In this document: positions 47,441-58,796 of the stretch, one piece after another
Numbering within the stretch: the stretch's first letter is position 1
Layout of the letters: every line of letters begins with the position of its first letter
Origin: Paragonimus skrjabini miyazakii
Taxonomy: Eukaryota; Platyhelminthes; Trematoda; Plagiorchiida; Troglotrematidae
Assembly: GCA_014338405.1 (NCBI GenBank)
Contig: JTDE01022195.1
Location: 65,189-129,188, forward strand
DNA length: 64,000 nt
Direction: 5' to 3'
Notes under the pieces: model-generated
Told to the model about the DNA's origin: nothing
Database searches by the model: none
The model's input: the letters and a program-made list of their open reading frames with translations, nothing else
Translations under genes and position numbers: made by a program

Positions 47441-48591
47441 CCAGCGACAAATCACTCATTTTCGAGCAAGCGAACACGAGCAGGATGGCTGATTGATCGT
47501 GATTAACTATCTTCCAGTCAGCGTAGGTGCTGATTCCGGAATCGTTTTGATAAATCCCGTTATCCTCGATCGTTATAATGGATTCTACATGAATTTGAGA
47601 AAACAGTTGCACATGGGTTACGTTTTGTGTGCGAATCCTAGCTGCGGCGTAGCTCTTGTTAACTGTTTGATTGTGCTCGTTAGTTAACCACCTGTCGCCT
47701 TCTAATGGCACACAGTCTCTTCTTTAATTCCTGCAATTCAGTGAAGCTCTGATCACACTTTTAACGATGGAGCACCTTGTTAACCAGGATATATTTTGGT
47801 TGTTAACGATAATCGATTAAGTGAAAAATATTCGGTACAGGTTGATTAAAACAACCTCCCATCTACATCCCCTTAAAGTGAATTGACTTTTCTTATCTTA
47901 GATATAAAATTTAAACATGGCTACAAGGATTAGAATTTAAGGTAGTATTTTACGGTGCTAGGTTTATTTATAGGTGTAGACCCAAAAAATCGGAGTAGAT
48001 ACAACAGAATACCTGGAAACGAAGGTACATTTTGGGGGAACCTTATCAGATTATGACATTCCCCCCTATGAGATCACAACAGTGTTTCTGTGGTGGAGGT
48101 ATTTCTTCTGAAGGAATGCAATCTACTCGATGTAATTTGAATACACTGAAGAAGACAACTTTGTCTTGTAAGAACTGTCAATAAAGACTTACGCTAATGA
48201 GTAACTACAGGGTCTTATCGAAACTACATAGGTACCTCTTGGAGCATTAAAGAAAAGGGGTGGTTGCTCTTTAGTTGCAGCTTGTTAGAACTAGTAACCA
48301 ATTATCGAACAATGATGAAGAATCACAGTTTGAAACAAACGTTGCAAATGGTTTGAACTAGAAAAGAATAACCAGACTGGTCGGTGTTATACAATCAACC
48401 ATTTGCTATCGCACAACAACAACAACAACATTGTATGCGCTTTAGAATACTGATCAACCGTTCACATTTAAACAAGAGTCAGGTGAACATTATTGTGTAG
48501 CAGGATCTCTTGATAAACAGGAAAACATCCTAACTACTGTTCAGTGTGCTCTCGGGACCAGCTTAAGTTGAGCAGTGTGAGGGAGATCAGA

Positions 48592-49026
48592 TCTATACCA
48601 CTTACCTATCTGTTTCCATTTTAGGCACAAGATTTTCCTTCACATGCATTACAATTTCCACCTTAGAATCTCGGGCGTGATGGCAACAACGCGATTGGTT
48701 CAACTAACCGGAAGGGACAACCAGTCTTAAGTAGAGCACTTCGCATTGACTACTTTGGTCGAAGAAGTGGTACGGGTTATTCGACGGGTGTCAACGGCTT
48801 TGCTTAATGAGAACGGGTTTAACAGTCAAATTGGAGCATAGATCATCTAATTCATCAAACTGCAGGCCGTATTGGTTCCTTTGACAGGTAAAAGGTTACG
48901 AGTGTTTAGAGGTGTCTGTGGATCTCACGTCCAGTAGAAGTGAGCTTTGGGGTCGTGGTAAACTTCGAGGTGTAATATGAGAGTGAACCAGTTTTTGAGA
49001 ACATTCTCACTAGTTCTCTTGTATAC
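48592..49026 (+). repeat. R module, copy 2, upstream of transposase
   Basis: Matches 37441-37895 (minus) over its whole length, from ATCTATACC through GGTGTCTGTGGATCTCACG to the transposase start. It is therefore part of a roughly 920-bp duplicated unit in inverted orientation 11 kb away. Unlike copies 1 and 3 it is not preceded by an RT fragment. Confidence 0.8.
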
Positions 49027-49545
49027 ATGGCCGGCGGACGTAAGTACACTCTCATCAGTCCCGAAACACGCAGACGTATTATTGAAGCATTCGAAAGGGG
49101 TGATGACTGGCGTATGGTTGCCCTTCTGAACGGAGTCAAGTGTAATGCCGCTTACAAGTGGCTTCATGTGGGTTGCATCGGTCAAGAAGCACAGCCTCGC
49201 AGAGGACATAAAAGCAAGATTTTGACAGAATCAGAGATCGTTATGATGTTGGAGTGGATTCCCGTCGGTCCAACGATTACATTGCCATTTTTGAGATTGT
49301 GTGTCAAGGCTGAGTTTGAGAAAGAGTTATCAGCCACAATGATTAGTCGATACTTGGATGGCCAGTGTATGACTGTCAATAAACTGTGCCAAGTACCCGT
49401 TGGCATAAACTCAAATGAAAATTTCGAGTTACGGCGACTGTTTGCACGTCGACTGATGGTGCACCATGCAAATTCAAAGATCATTTATTGGATAGATGAG
49501 ACAAAATTCAATTTGTTATTTACTTCATTTCACATCAACTTGTAG
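49027..49545 (+). pseudogene. Tc1/mariner-superfamily transposase, C-terminally truncated
   Basis: 172 codons starting ATG at 49027. N-terminal helix-turn-helix 'SPETRRRIIEAFERGDDW' (about residues 11-28), 'GHKSKILTESEIVMMLEWIP', then 'KIIYWIDETKFNL' with the first catalytic Asp at about residue 164. The frame then runs into unrelated sequence and stops, so the second and third acidic residues are absent. The retained part is intact and aligns with the longer but broken copy at 36375-37440. A truncated DNA-binding product is conceivable but there is no sign of domestication. Confidence 0.85.
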
Positions 49546-50084
49546 TGAACAAGTGAATATGCGTTTGACCCTTGTCCATTAACAATTTAATACACCTTTC
49601 CTGAACAGCAATCGAAACGTAGCCCCAACAGACATCGAACTAAAGAACGCAGCGGAGTTTGAAAACAAACCGTATATTTCCAGCAACGTTTGGAAATGTG
49701 ATTAACAGTTAGCTCTAACCCGGTCTGAGACTAACAGCAGCAACTAGGAAGAAAAAGAAGAGAAGCGCGAAGTGAGCTATCGACCACTCTGCGGCACTCA
49801 AAAGCGCGCCAAGCGAAAAGTGCGTGAAACCTTCGAGCGCATTAAACAACACTCGAAAATGGAATAGTAGATGAGTCGTTAGGAGAAGGGCAAGCATTCT
49901 CTGCGTGTAATTAGTTGTACGATTGAAGAAAGTAGCGCTGAGTTCATATCAGGCCTCCTACTGCAGACGCACACAGAATCATGCGTACAGAATAAACAAG
50001 CGGGAAAACACGGTTGAAACCGGGATTCTTGATGAAGCCATATGATTGCTGGTCACTACAGTACCCATTGAATAACCTGTACAA
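49546..50084. other. No gene recognised
   Basis: Nothing supported; short frames only. Confidence 0.5.
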
Positions 50085-50424
50085 CTTACTCTATCAAAGT
50101 AGCCAACACGAAGCGCTTTAATTAAGATTGGTTGTCCCTTCCGGTCAGTTGAACTAGTCGCGTTCTTGCCGTCTTCTCCAAGATTTTAAGGTGGAAATTC
50201 TAATGCGCCAAAGGGAATTGCTTTAGCATGTGAAGGAAAACCTGGTGCCTAAAGTAGAAACAGTTGTGTAGAAAAGTATAGAATGCACCATTCATTTCCT
50301 CCACCGATACACGGTACTTCAAAAATCCAGTTTGCTTCTTCCTGTTCTCCAACTGATTGATTTCAGTTCGTGTTGCTAAGATGTCATCTGCATGAAAATG
50401 GTTGCAGACTCTTGGATCGGTCAC
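50085..50424 (-). repeat. R module copy 3 with adjoining RT scrap
   Basis: 50085-50290 (minus) matches the first 200 bp of R (TCTATAC...TTTAGGCACC...). Immediately upstream, 50424-50290 (minus) reads 'HFHADDILATRTEINQLE' and 'TGFLKYRVSVEEMNGA', an RT-like tail including a possible (H/Y)ADD. No transposase follows. R thus joins RT-derived sequence here and at 37.9 kb at the same boundary. Confidence 0.6.
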
Positions 50425-50805
50425 ATCTTACGAATTATTCAATCTTTGCTTTTACGGGCGTGTAATTTCCTCTTTTTTTCTATTGCCAATCCTGAAAGTG
50501 ACTGACGCCAACCACTGAGGCCATAGAGGGACAAGGCTCGCCTCTTGTGCCCGCTTGAATCACATCTACATGACACTAAACGTGAAACGTTTTTCGCCAC
50601 ACTACAGTGCATATCTTCGCTCGGCTGACACAACTGTGGACACTTTACGCATGTTTTCAATAACTTATCATCACAAGGCATCGGTCACACATTCATGCTA
50701 TCTTAGAATGGGTGTTGAGTGAACAGTTTCTCCTGGCTGTGCTTTATTTTCTGTTGTATCCTTCATCCAAATTTGGTCTTAATGTTGCCGGATTATTAAC
50801 GTAAT

Positions 50806-51189
50806 GTGTTTACAATAAAATCTCATCAGACTGTTACAGTTATAAAGGAAAATAAAACTGAAAACGGTTACATGCGAAACTTGTCTAGAAGAATCAGAGA
50901 ACATCATCCAGCATGGATCGGGACAGGTGAGAGAAAATCAATCACGAGTGCCATTGTAGGTCATTTGGCTGACAGCGATCATCAGGTCAACATAGACCGA
51001 TCGTTCACTGTTAGCTACAGGGTTCCACCTAACAGATCAAAACTCGTTCTCCAGCGAATGTTGGCCACTGCCGAGGCCATTGCCATTCGATTACGTAATC
51101 CAACCTTGTGTGGACAGAAAAACTTTGTTCAATCGTTTCATTTGCCTTGGCCATTAGCTGACTCACCCAATCGATATGTGGACAGTTAA
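50806..51189 (+). CDS. PLE endonuclease C-terminal fragment, ORF reads through left arm
   Basis: 127 codons. The first 26 or so are encoded by the left inverted-repeat arm. From there 'NLSRRIREHHPAWIGTGER', 'SAIVGHLADSDHQVNIDRSF', 'ATAEAIAIRLRNPTLCGQKN' and 'SFHLPWPLADSP' match the PLE endonuclease from just after the YIG segment to its C-terminus. The GIY-YIG catalytic tyrosines and arginine segment are missing, replaced by arm sequence, so nuclease activity is not expected. The frame is otherwise open, which is notable beside the broken copies elsewhere. Confidence 0.72.
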   Translation: MFTIKSHQTVTVIKENKTENGYMRNLSRRIREHHPAWIGTGERKSITSAIVGHLADSDHQVNIDRSFTVSYRVPPNRSKLVLQRMLATAEAIAIRLRNPTLCGQKNFVQSFHLPWPLADSPNRYVDS

Positions 51190-51315
51190 CACCCAATCGG
51201 CGTCCACAAACACAAAATTAAGATGGTGTGAATTTGGGACCAATACCAAGTTTCGCATGTAACCGTTTTTAGTTTTATTTTCCTTTATAACTGTAACAGC
51301 CTGATGAGATTTTAT
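50815..51315 (+). mobile_element. PLE endonuclease remnant inside near-identical hammerhead inverted repeats (locus B)
   Basis: Arms 50815-50883 and 51247-51315 are reverse complements at 67 of 69 positions, enclosing an endonuclease frame. The right arm leads into a sense hammerhead, the left carries the antisense counterpart with a damaged GAAA box. The whole unit is about 500 bp. Arm identity of 97% implies recent formation or gene conversion. Confidence 0.8.
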
Positions 51316-51336
51316 CGAAAACATATGTTCGCAACA
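51292..51336 (+). ncRNA. Hammerhead ribozyme, PLE type (locus B)
   Basis: Core CTGATGA (51301-51307), stem II GAT-TTT-ATC, GAA, palindromic stem III AACATATGTT (51320-51329), C17 at 51330. All invariant bases are present and stem II is properly closed. Stem I shows only two pairs (GC/GC) next to the core plus three more across an internal loop (TGT/ACA), so cleavage efficiency is uncertain. PLE hammerheads normally have an internal loop in stem I. Confidence 0.68.
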
Positions 51337-52422
51337 CTTCGTGTTTTATGACTCAATGTGGATTTTCGAAGTAATGTGTCTAGTTACTCATCCGAGGTTG
51401 ACCCGCTTGGACCACTTTGTCTTAGATACTGTTATGCGCTTAGCAAAACTTAATGAAACTCTGTTCTTCTTTAGATTAATTTTTACGCTTTTCACACGTC
51501 ATGCCGTTCTGCTAATACTTTAATGTGATGATTTAAAGTATTTATTTGAGAAACTTTTCTCCCATGCTTTTCGTTTGCTTACGCGTGAATTCATTCATTC
51601 GTTCAGTTCCATCGGTCTAGTCTACACTTTCCCCCTTGGAACACCAGAACACTGGAAGCACTGTTACTGTGCCACCGGACGGCTTAAAATAAAATTACAC
51701 CTAGTCTTCTACCTTCATCCATCTCTCAAGTTGGTTGCTAGAACTAAGTTCATCTATTCTCAACGGTAACGAATCACTGGTTGGCATTGATGCTTACTTG
51801 TTGAGTTCTAATGTGCGACACAAAAGCTAAAATCGTGTCATTTTCCAATTAATTGAGCTATACACTTTCTGTGCACATTTTACCGTGTTTTTTTTTATAT
51901 TCTCAACTAACACTAAACATTACCATTTAGTTTAATGTTTGATGTTTATCTATGATCGGTCTGCGCTTGTTAACATGTTCAAGAATCCCCTGAAGGTTGG
52001 TAAGAGATTTGAGTGGAAACCGATCATTAATGGTTCTTCCACATTTTTCACTCTGATGCGATTCATGTTTAATTGTAGGACTACCACGATTGATATATAG
52101 GCTGGAAAATACTTCTGTCCGTTTGGTACAAACTCTGCGTCAGTGAGTTACCAGGTTCGATTGTCTGTTATGAACGGATGGAATTGCTTAAGGGGAGAAG
52201 TTAGATCAAGTGAGGGACGGCTCTCTTCTCCACAAATTTAATGGGGAAATCTTAACTCATGTCAACGAAAACCGTTCGTACAAAATACATCATCTTATAC
52301 TTTTAAGGGAAACTCATGTAAACGAAGTAAACTCAACGCTAATAACCCTTCAACACGCTATTCATTATATTCTGTCTGAAATTATCATCAATAATTACAG
52401 TTTCCACACAATCTATTTTTAG
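51337..52422. other. No gene recognised (intron of proposed gene)
   Basis: No motif-bearing frame or repeat. Confidence 0.5.
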
Positions 52423-52458
52423 GATGTGATCCAGAAGCTTTCTACGGTCAGTGAAGCG
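52423..52458 (+). CDS. Candidate 36-nt micro-exon
   Basis: Acceptor CACAATCTATTTTTAG, 12 codons 'DVIQKLSTVSEA', donor GCG|GTAAGC. Only one of three frames is open and it is phase 0 on both sides, as required by the neighbouring exons. Trematode genes are known for micro-exons. The evidence is splice sites and phase only. Confidence 0.45.
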
Positions 52459-53739
52459 GTAAGCGTTGAACGTGAGACAAAATATTGCCTGTGTAAAATT
52501 TGTGTTCCTCTTTTTGACCTCTTATTGTTTGCCATGGTGAACTTGTGGATATGTTGTTTCATTCAACTGATCCCAAAACTGGCTGGCATAGTAACATTTT
52601 GTCTCCTATTACATACTAGTTGTTTCTTTGAAAGTGAACTTAGATGCTACAATAAACGAAGTGAGACGGGGACGGAAATTTAAAGGAGCGAATAGCCTCA
52701 CAACAACGCCACACATCATTTTCGCTTCCGAATCATACATTACAGCGTGCCTATCACTACTGTATCACTTGAGGCCGTGCTCAACACCAATCACTTGAAC
52801 ATGACTTCCAGTATGGTACAGGTTATACGAAAGTAACCAGGACACAAAATCAATCGGCTGGAACACGCTGAATTTGTTTGATCAACTGAAGGGTATGCAG
52901 CAAGATTAACGCATCTATCGACCTACGAGTTCAGTAACCCTGAAACCAAACAAGCGAACAATAATTTTTGTTATTCAGTACTCTTACCATGAGCGTGTGA
53001 TCTGCAGCAGTCATCTCTAAAATGTCATTCCAGTGTACTGGAAATGTTTTGCGACCGTGTAAGAGCAATTGGCAACGTGATGGTTAAGCATCACCATCAA
53101 CTAATTACATATTGGTGATGATCATGTAGTGTTGTAACCTCTGTTCCTCCGTGGAAGGTTATTGTGTGATGATGTCACGGGCTCGGCGGGGGTAAATCGA
53201 TGTATGCAAAGTAACGAATGTTCATTGGATATCCACACGCTCACGGTACCACGTGAATTTGAAATGCTTTTCTCATAACTGTAAAACCGACAAACGTGTT
53301 TTTCTATCAGACAACCAAGTATACTTTCTCTCCAGTTTAGCTTATCTGATTAATGTTATCCTGTTTTCATAGTACAGTGTGTCACATTTTAATTTCCTCG
53401 GCGCTATTGTTCAACTTTGAGTAGCATAAATGTTACTTGATACTAAGCACCATCCTAGCACAATCTGTGAGTACTTCCCGTCTCTCAGTAGACATCATCA
53501 AATTGGTCTTTTAGTGCCACTAAATCGTTTGGAATGAATCACGCCTGTATCGCTTAATAACATTGCCAAATAAAAAGGCAGACTGATACATTTCGGATCT
53601 TTTTCTGCGCATTGTTAGTTAATGTAAAGCTTATTTGCCTTTCGAGAACACAAGTTCACACAAACAAACCCTTTTCATTACTGATAGGTTGACGGAGATT
53701 TGGTTTCTTAATATGTACCATTGCTCACGGTTTTCGTGT

Positions 53740-53895
53740 TCGGATTGAGGCTTCTACCGAATTCTTTCAGACACGTGTTAGTCTCTAGCCTCGCTTTTGA
53801 TTGAACTAATCAATGGTATATGTCTCTGCTGCGAGTGGGGTTTGAACTTCGGTCCATGTTCACATTAGTGACTCGTTAAGGTCAATGGAATTTTC
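53740..53895 (-). mobile_element. Very degenerate hammerhead SINE
   Basis: Minus strand retains a tRNA-like region (plus-strand GGGGTTTGAACTTCGGTCC and AAGGTCAATGGA, compare GGGACTTGAACCACGGAC and the CCATTGACCT end of the 27.6 kb copy) followed by CATATACCATTGATTAGTTC and AAAGCGAGGCTAGAG at hammerhead position. The ribozyme core is lost. Assignment rests on order and spacing. Confidence 0.42.
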
Positions 53896-56371
53896 CAGAT
53901 TAGATATACCTTACAATGTGTATGCACACCTGATTGTCGTAGGGACGGTAGTGAGAAGGACTCGAGTTAACGAAGAATAAGAAACAGTGTTTTTCGTTTC
54001 AGAAGTGGTAGGGACCATAGGGACATAAATTCCAACGAAGCGAAGCACAGTGAATGTGTAGAACGAGAAGTCTAATTCGAGCATGGCAGCCAAGCATGAA
54101 ACAAGCACACTTCAACAATTAATAACTTGTCAACTGGTCTTACATCATTCGGAAAATCTCTAGGTACCCGTGGTAACTGGAATCTAAGACTGATGTTGAG
54201 AATGTATCCTACAAGACTTCGCCTAACGTTTGTAGCGCTGATGCGACAGATTTAAGCAAGCTGTTTCAGACTGGGCATACCGTATTATTGAAAGACTGCT
54301 GTTTACACTTCAGACAACTCATCCGATGATATATCTTCAGCGAGTGACTCCATGAACAGCTACTTGTATTAAACGTAAGAATATGCCCTCCAGAGGATGC
54401 GACGGCTTAGATAACATTCTGGGAGTCAAAATGCGATGTGACACGCCTACAATAAACGGGAAATTCACTAGTTTTAGGCAATTTTTCTAAGTAAAAGAAA
54501 GCAACTAAGGCGTTAAAACAAGCTTGGTAACGTTTACGTGGTACACTCTCAATCAAGGGAGGATACCCTTCGTAATGTACGGCTGACGATGAGCTTATCA
54601 ATTTAACTCGGAATTGTGGTGCACCATTGAAATGTCACAAACAAACGGGTGTACATTTAAGATGTCATCGGAGCTCAGTTAGGTCGTAGGTTACGATTTT
54701 TTGAAACGATCTTTCTTGGATCTCACCAGCTGAAACTGGTAGCTGGATATTCGTCTCTTAGAAAGTGTACAACGAAAGAAAGCAGAAGTTAAATGGAAGC
54801 TGGCACACTAACCATAGCACCAATACAGATTTTACATCCACAACTTTCAGTGATGCAATCAAATCATCGGATGTTGATAGAGAGCTACGTTGTCTTGTCT
54901 CTTTGCCCCCAATAACCAAGTTCACGTGACACACTTCACCTGGGTGTCCCTCAGTAAAACTACAGGTTTTCTCCCCGGACTGTTGGCGCACAATGTGTAT
55001 GTACTAATGTATAGATTTGTCCAAAACAAAATCCGAAAGCGTAGCTTGTGTAGTGACTGTCATTCAGTGTATGCTCATCAGTCACAAAGTATATGAACTC
55101 AAGCTGACGAAGAGATCACAAAAAAGTGTGCCCGCCATTTTGTTTTACTAATAGAGCCATAGGTATACTAGTATCATTTCTCGTCAGTTTAGTGATAAAT
55201 TCAAAATATGCCGGACAAAAATCAAAATTTGAAATAACGCAGAATTAAGATAAGGGACTTTTCACATTTTTCCGTTGTAATTGAAATTAAACCATATCGC
55301 TTTAAAGACAGCATTGTCGTAGGTTGTTGATGTAGTTTAAATAGTATGACAATGTTGAAAGGTTCTCTTATCCTGGCACTTCAGTTACCGTGACAAATCT
55401 CTTTCCGAACTAATTTCTATTTATAACTCCAATGAATATGGTTTGCTATTGAAAAATAAATGATCCACACATCTCCGCTCTGTATACTTCCAATTGGTTA
55501 CCGACCATTTGGACAACAATTCCTGATAGTCTTGTGTGAGTATGTATATTGGTGTGATTAGTAAATCACCAGGACTGATTATTTGATTTGAACCTCGTTG
55601 CTCTTACTGGTCCAATGTGGCCCTCAGGCGTATCGGAACGGTCAGGACATCGATATTCACCATTTAGATTAACAGGACTATGATGACCACGATGAGTTTT
55701 GAGTGCATCCATTTAACATAGGACGTGATACTTCGTTGTAGTATGTGATCACAGTCGCAATCGTTCTTGTGACCTTCAATCACTCTAGGTAAAGCAGCAG
55801 TTTTTCATTTGTGTTGCAGCACTGGATGGCTAGTCGATGAATTCGGCTATACACAGGGTTAGAGGTTTTACTCTTGTCACAAGTGCAATTGTTTGTTAAT
55901 TACTGGACGGCTTTAGGAACTTGTTACTTTATTACACTGAAACCAGCTGGTTTGGTTCTTGTTCACAATTGACTTTGCGTTTAAAGAATTGTTTCCTTCG
56001 TCTGGATTAGGATGTTCAAGTCCGAGGCCTGACATACCACATACATATTGAATAGATGTTGAGATGCCGGGGGCGTGGGTCTTTGGAATTGCAACATATG
56101 TGCCATCGAATCCATATGGTTCGTCTGGTGGTAGGTTGCGGTCTATCAAATTTATTGTTCTTCGCCCGTTCTATGGCCCCATTGTGAACTTGACATTATC
56201 CTATTGGTGGTTTAGTAAGAGAAGAACGTATCCATTTTGGCTTGATTTGATTGTCACAAATGTGTTGTCTCAATATTCCACTGTTCAAACAAGCCGCTTC
56301 TTTTTTAACAGTGACACACTTTGTGTGTCGAGAAATATGTCATTTCAACAGTGAATCGTTTATGCTTCTAG
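53896..56371. other. No gene recognised (intron of proposed gene)
   Basis: Open frames at 54758-54991 and 55913-56149 on the minus strand have no recognisable motif. No structured repeat seen. Confidence 0.45.
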
Positions 56372-56461
56372 TTCAAAGAATTTGATACCGGTCTGACGGA
56401 AGCTCCGAGAGAAGGTGACTACAATCATCTGGATTTTACAAAGCGATCATCCTGCTTGGAG
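56372..56461 (+). CDS. Host gene exon, 30 codons
   Basis: Acceptor TTATGCTTCTAG, codons reading 'FKEFDTGLTEAPREGDYNHL' then 'DFTKRSSCLE', strong donor GAG|GTAAGT. Phase 0 on both sides. Only this frame gives an uninterrupted exon with sensible composition. No domain recognised. Confidence 0.6.
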
Positions 56462-56814
56462 GTAAGTTATTGGTTCGTCCAACATGGACTGTTATTTAAG
56501 TGTTATCTACTTTAAACCCCTCGTCCAAGTGATCACGATCTTATGGACTCGTAGTCATTTATCGAGAAAGAGTTCACCTCTTGCTGAATGCAAACTTTCA
56601 CGAAACATTTTGGTCAGCAGACCACCTTTCGACGCAAGCGCGTGTATGGAAAGAACGATTAGCTACGATTACATACTTTGAAGTGACTTCGATAAGATCA
56701 GTCGGTCCGAAATACAAAGCGTGAAAGCGATGGTGGACACAGACAGCACATAATATCAAGTATTACCAGATTAGATAAAATGATAGGTACAATTCTGATT
56801 CATGATTCGTTGAA

Positions 56815-57400
56815 GAAATCTCAGCTCATCATCATCATTATAGACAGCAATACATCAGTGGTTTACACTGATACTTAACTGTCACACAACCACGAAGGAA
56901 AAAAACCTATATAGGATGAGAGAAGAAAAACAAGAAGGGGAGGGGAAGGGGACCTAACTACTAAAAATAGCTACGTCTACATTCAAACATACAACATCAA
57001 GGCGCCTACATCTTGCAAACAAACAACCGAGCTGTAAGTGAAAGTAAGACGTCATCAGCAAGACAGCTTCTTTATGGCCTTCACTGCCGCACGTCAGTAA
57101 ATGCACTCACTTCATCGACAACCCGGCCAAACAACGAAAACATTCATGCCACTGAGCTCGGTTGGCCGCCATCGCATCTAAAGTCTCTAGCCGCCGACTC
57201 TGTGAGCTGCGAGGGCCCCAGCCCGAGAGACGAATCCCTTCATGGACGATTTCATGTGTCTACATCAGGTCATCATCTCTCCATCTCGCAATTTGTGACA
57301 GCAGGCTGCAGTGTCAGCAAACAGTGTTCGGTGTAGCAAACGACTAGCTGATATCTTTAGTACATGACCTAACCATCTAAGTCTGTGCAATTTTAAGGAT
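56815..57400 (-). mobile_element. LINE 3' fragment (same family as 40.5-42.4 kb)
   Basis: Aligns along its length with 40540-41115: ATCATCATC tail, AATACATCAGTGGTT, AAAAATAGCTACGTCTA, CAACATTCATGCCA, CCAGCCCGAGAGACGAA and TACATGACCTAACCAT all occur in the same order. It ends at the region coding 'LGHVLRM' in the longer copy, so it is strongly 5' truncated. No protein of interest; the plus-strand frames are antisense shadows. Confidence 0.85.
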
Positions 57401-57762
57401 TTATCGACGCAGTTCGATGCAACAGAAAATGAATTTGCTTTTTCACGGAGACGGGGAACTTACATGGGTTGGCGGGCTGATGGACACGCGATTGTGAGCA
57501 ACGTGCTAATATTTTACTGCTGAGCAAAAGCGTTCACTGAGAAAATGTCAATGATACAGTGAAAGATAATACGAGAAGAAAGATGTAATTCATGGACATT
57601 ACCGTTTAGAAATGAACTTTAAGTGTTACCCAGTCCGGTTAACCCCGATTTCGCTGTACCAAAAGAACTGATTAGTCAGTTAAGAAGCCATGTATTTGTT
57701 TTGACAAAAACAATTCTACTTTGGTGTATACAACAGAGGAAGTAGCCAATAGATGAGGTTCA

Positions 57763-57785
57763 TAGATAGATAGACAGACAGACAG
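57763..57785 (+). repeat. (GATA)/(GACA) microsatellite
   Basis: ATAGATAGATAGACAGACAGACAGC, a compound tetranucleotide tract of about six units. Confidence 0.85.
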
Positions 57786-58334
57786 CATTTGAGACAAAGC
57801 GATAGTCGGGTCTAAGTTGCCACAACAAGATTAAAAAAAGGAAACTCTAGGTCACTCAACTGTAACAAGCTTTAACGAATCAACCAGTACAACAGAGTTC
57901 CAAAAAAAGATAACACTCGTACTGTTAACTAAGACGGCAATAAATCACTATTAAAGAGCGTCATCGTATAGTGACACTGACTTTCATAACGATCACCTAA
58001 GATCAAACCTGATTAAATTCGCTTATTGTTGAACGCAAAAGTGTCTAGAATTTAGTTGAACTCACAATATGAACCGAAGTTTACTCCCCATTTAAACAGC
58101 AATTCTATAACTTCCGCTTGAAGTGAGTTGACTGTGACTACTGTCGTAAATTGCTGTCAGTTCATCAGGCAAATTCCTCGTAGTTCGGCTTTTTGTTTCA
58201 GTGTACTGAGTTCAGTCAGATGAACCGAATATGAAGCGATGTTAATTACTAAACTTTGGAGATGCCATCAGAACGGATTTGCGCTGAACGTTCAACGGTT
58301 CGTTTCCCATAGATATTTAACACTTAATGCGAAA

Positions 58335-58412
58335 GTTTCACGGTTTTAGCATTAGGTTAAATGTTTTACTTTGTAACAAATAGGTCATGGGTTCGAATCC
58401 AGGTAGTTTCCA
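58335..58412 (+). repeat. tRNA-like SINE head, second type
   Basis: Box B GGGTTCGAATCC (58390-58401) is perfect, with a box-A-like TTTTAGCATTAGGTTAAATG at about 58346-58365 and tRNA-like spacing. Stems do not close into a functional tRNA. Box sequences differ from the hammerhead SINE (GGTTCAAGTCCC), so it is probably a different SINE family or a tRNA pseudogene. It lies in the intron before exon 58566. Confidence 0.5.
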
Positions 58413-58565
58413 GTGTTCCCATTCACTTCAAGATGACGTGTCTATATGGTAACAAATTTCTTCCGTGAGCTTTCTCCTCACTTTCATTGTTGCTGTTAAC
58501 ATTGTTAGTTATTATTTTCACCGCCAGTATTACTATTAGTCCGTTTGATGTACGTTTTTTGACAG

Positions 58566-58796
58566 ACGCATCTGATGGGTATCATTCCAACGGAGTTTAC
58601 CAGCCGGACGCTATGGGCAAAAATGATCAGCGAATGCACTCTGGAGCTGCCTTACTTGGAACGATATCTGCACGAGCCATGGCTTCCTGTGCAAAAATGG
58701 AAGCGGATATCTTCGAAAGATCAACTCGCTCGAGACTTATCGGACTGGCATATTGCCGAAGTTGGTTCTTGGAAAGAAACGACTGAATTCCTCAAG
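58566..58796 (+). CDS. Host gene exon, 77 codons, Trp-rich helical
   Basis: Acceptor GTACGTTTTTTGACAG, exon ACG CAT CTG ATG ..., donor AAG|GTTAGT; phase 0. Content includes 'MGIIPTEFTSRTLWAKMISE', 'LPYLERYLHEPWLPVQKW' and 'LARDLSDWHIAEVGSWKETT'. Overlapping frames on the same strand lack the donor. Well conserved-looking composition but no family recognised. Confidence 0.65.

Noticed and set aside
49182..49484. 100-codon minus-strand frame opposite the transposase
   Set aside because: Antisense shadow; the same antisense frame occurs opposite the other transposase copy at 36991-37293.
54758..54991. Minus-strand frame with plausible composition
   Set aside because: No recognisable domain and no clear splice pair; left unannotated.
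57013..57347. Plus-strand open frames of 107 and 61 codons
   Set aside because: Antisense shadows of a LINE 3' fragment also found at 40.5-41.1 kb.
58380..58412. Functional tRNA gene
   Set aside because: Box B is perfect but the T, D and acceptor stems do not pair, so it is only tRNA-like.
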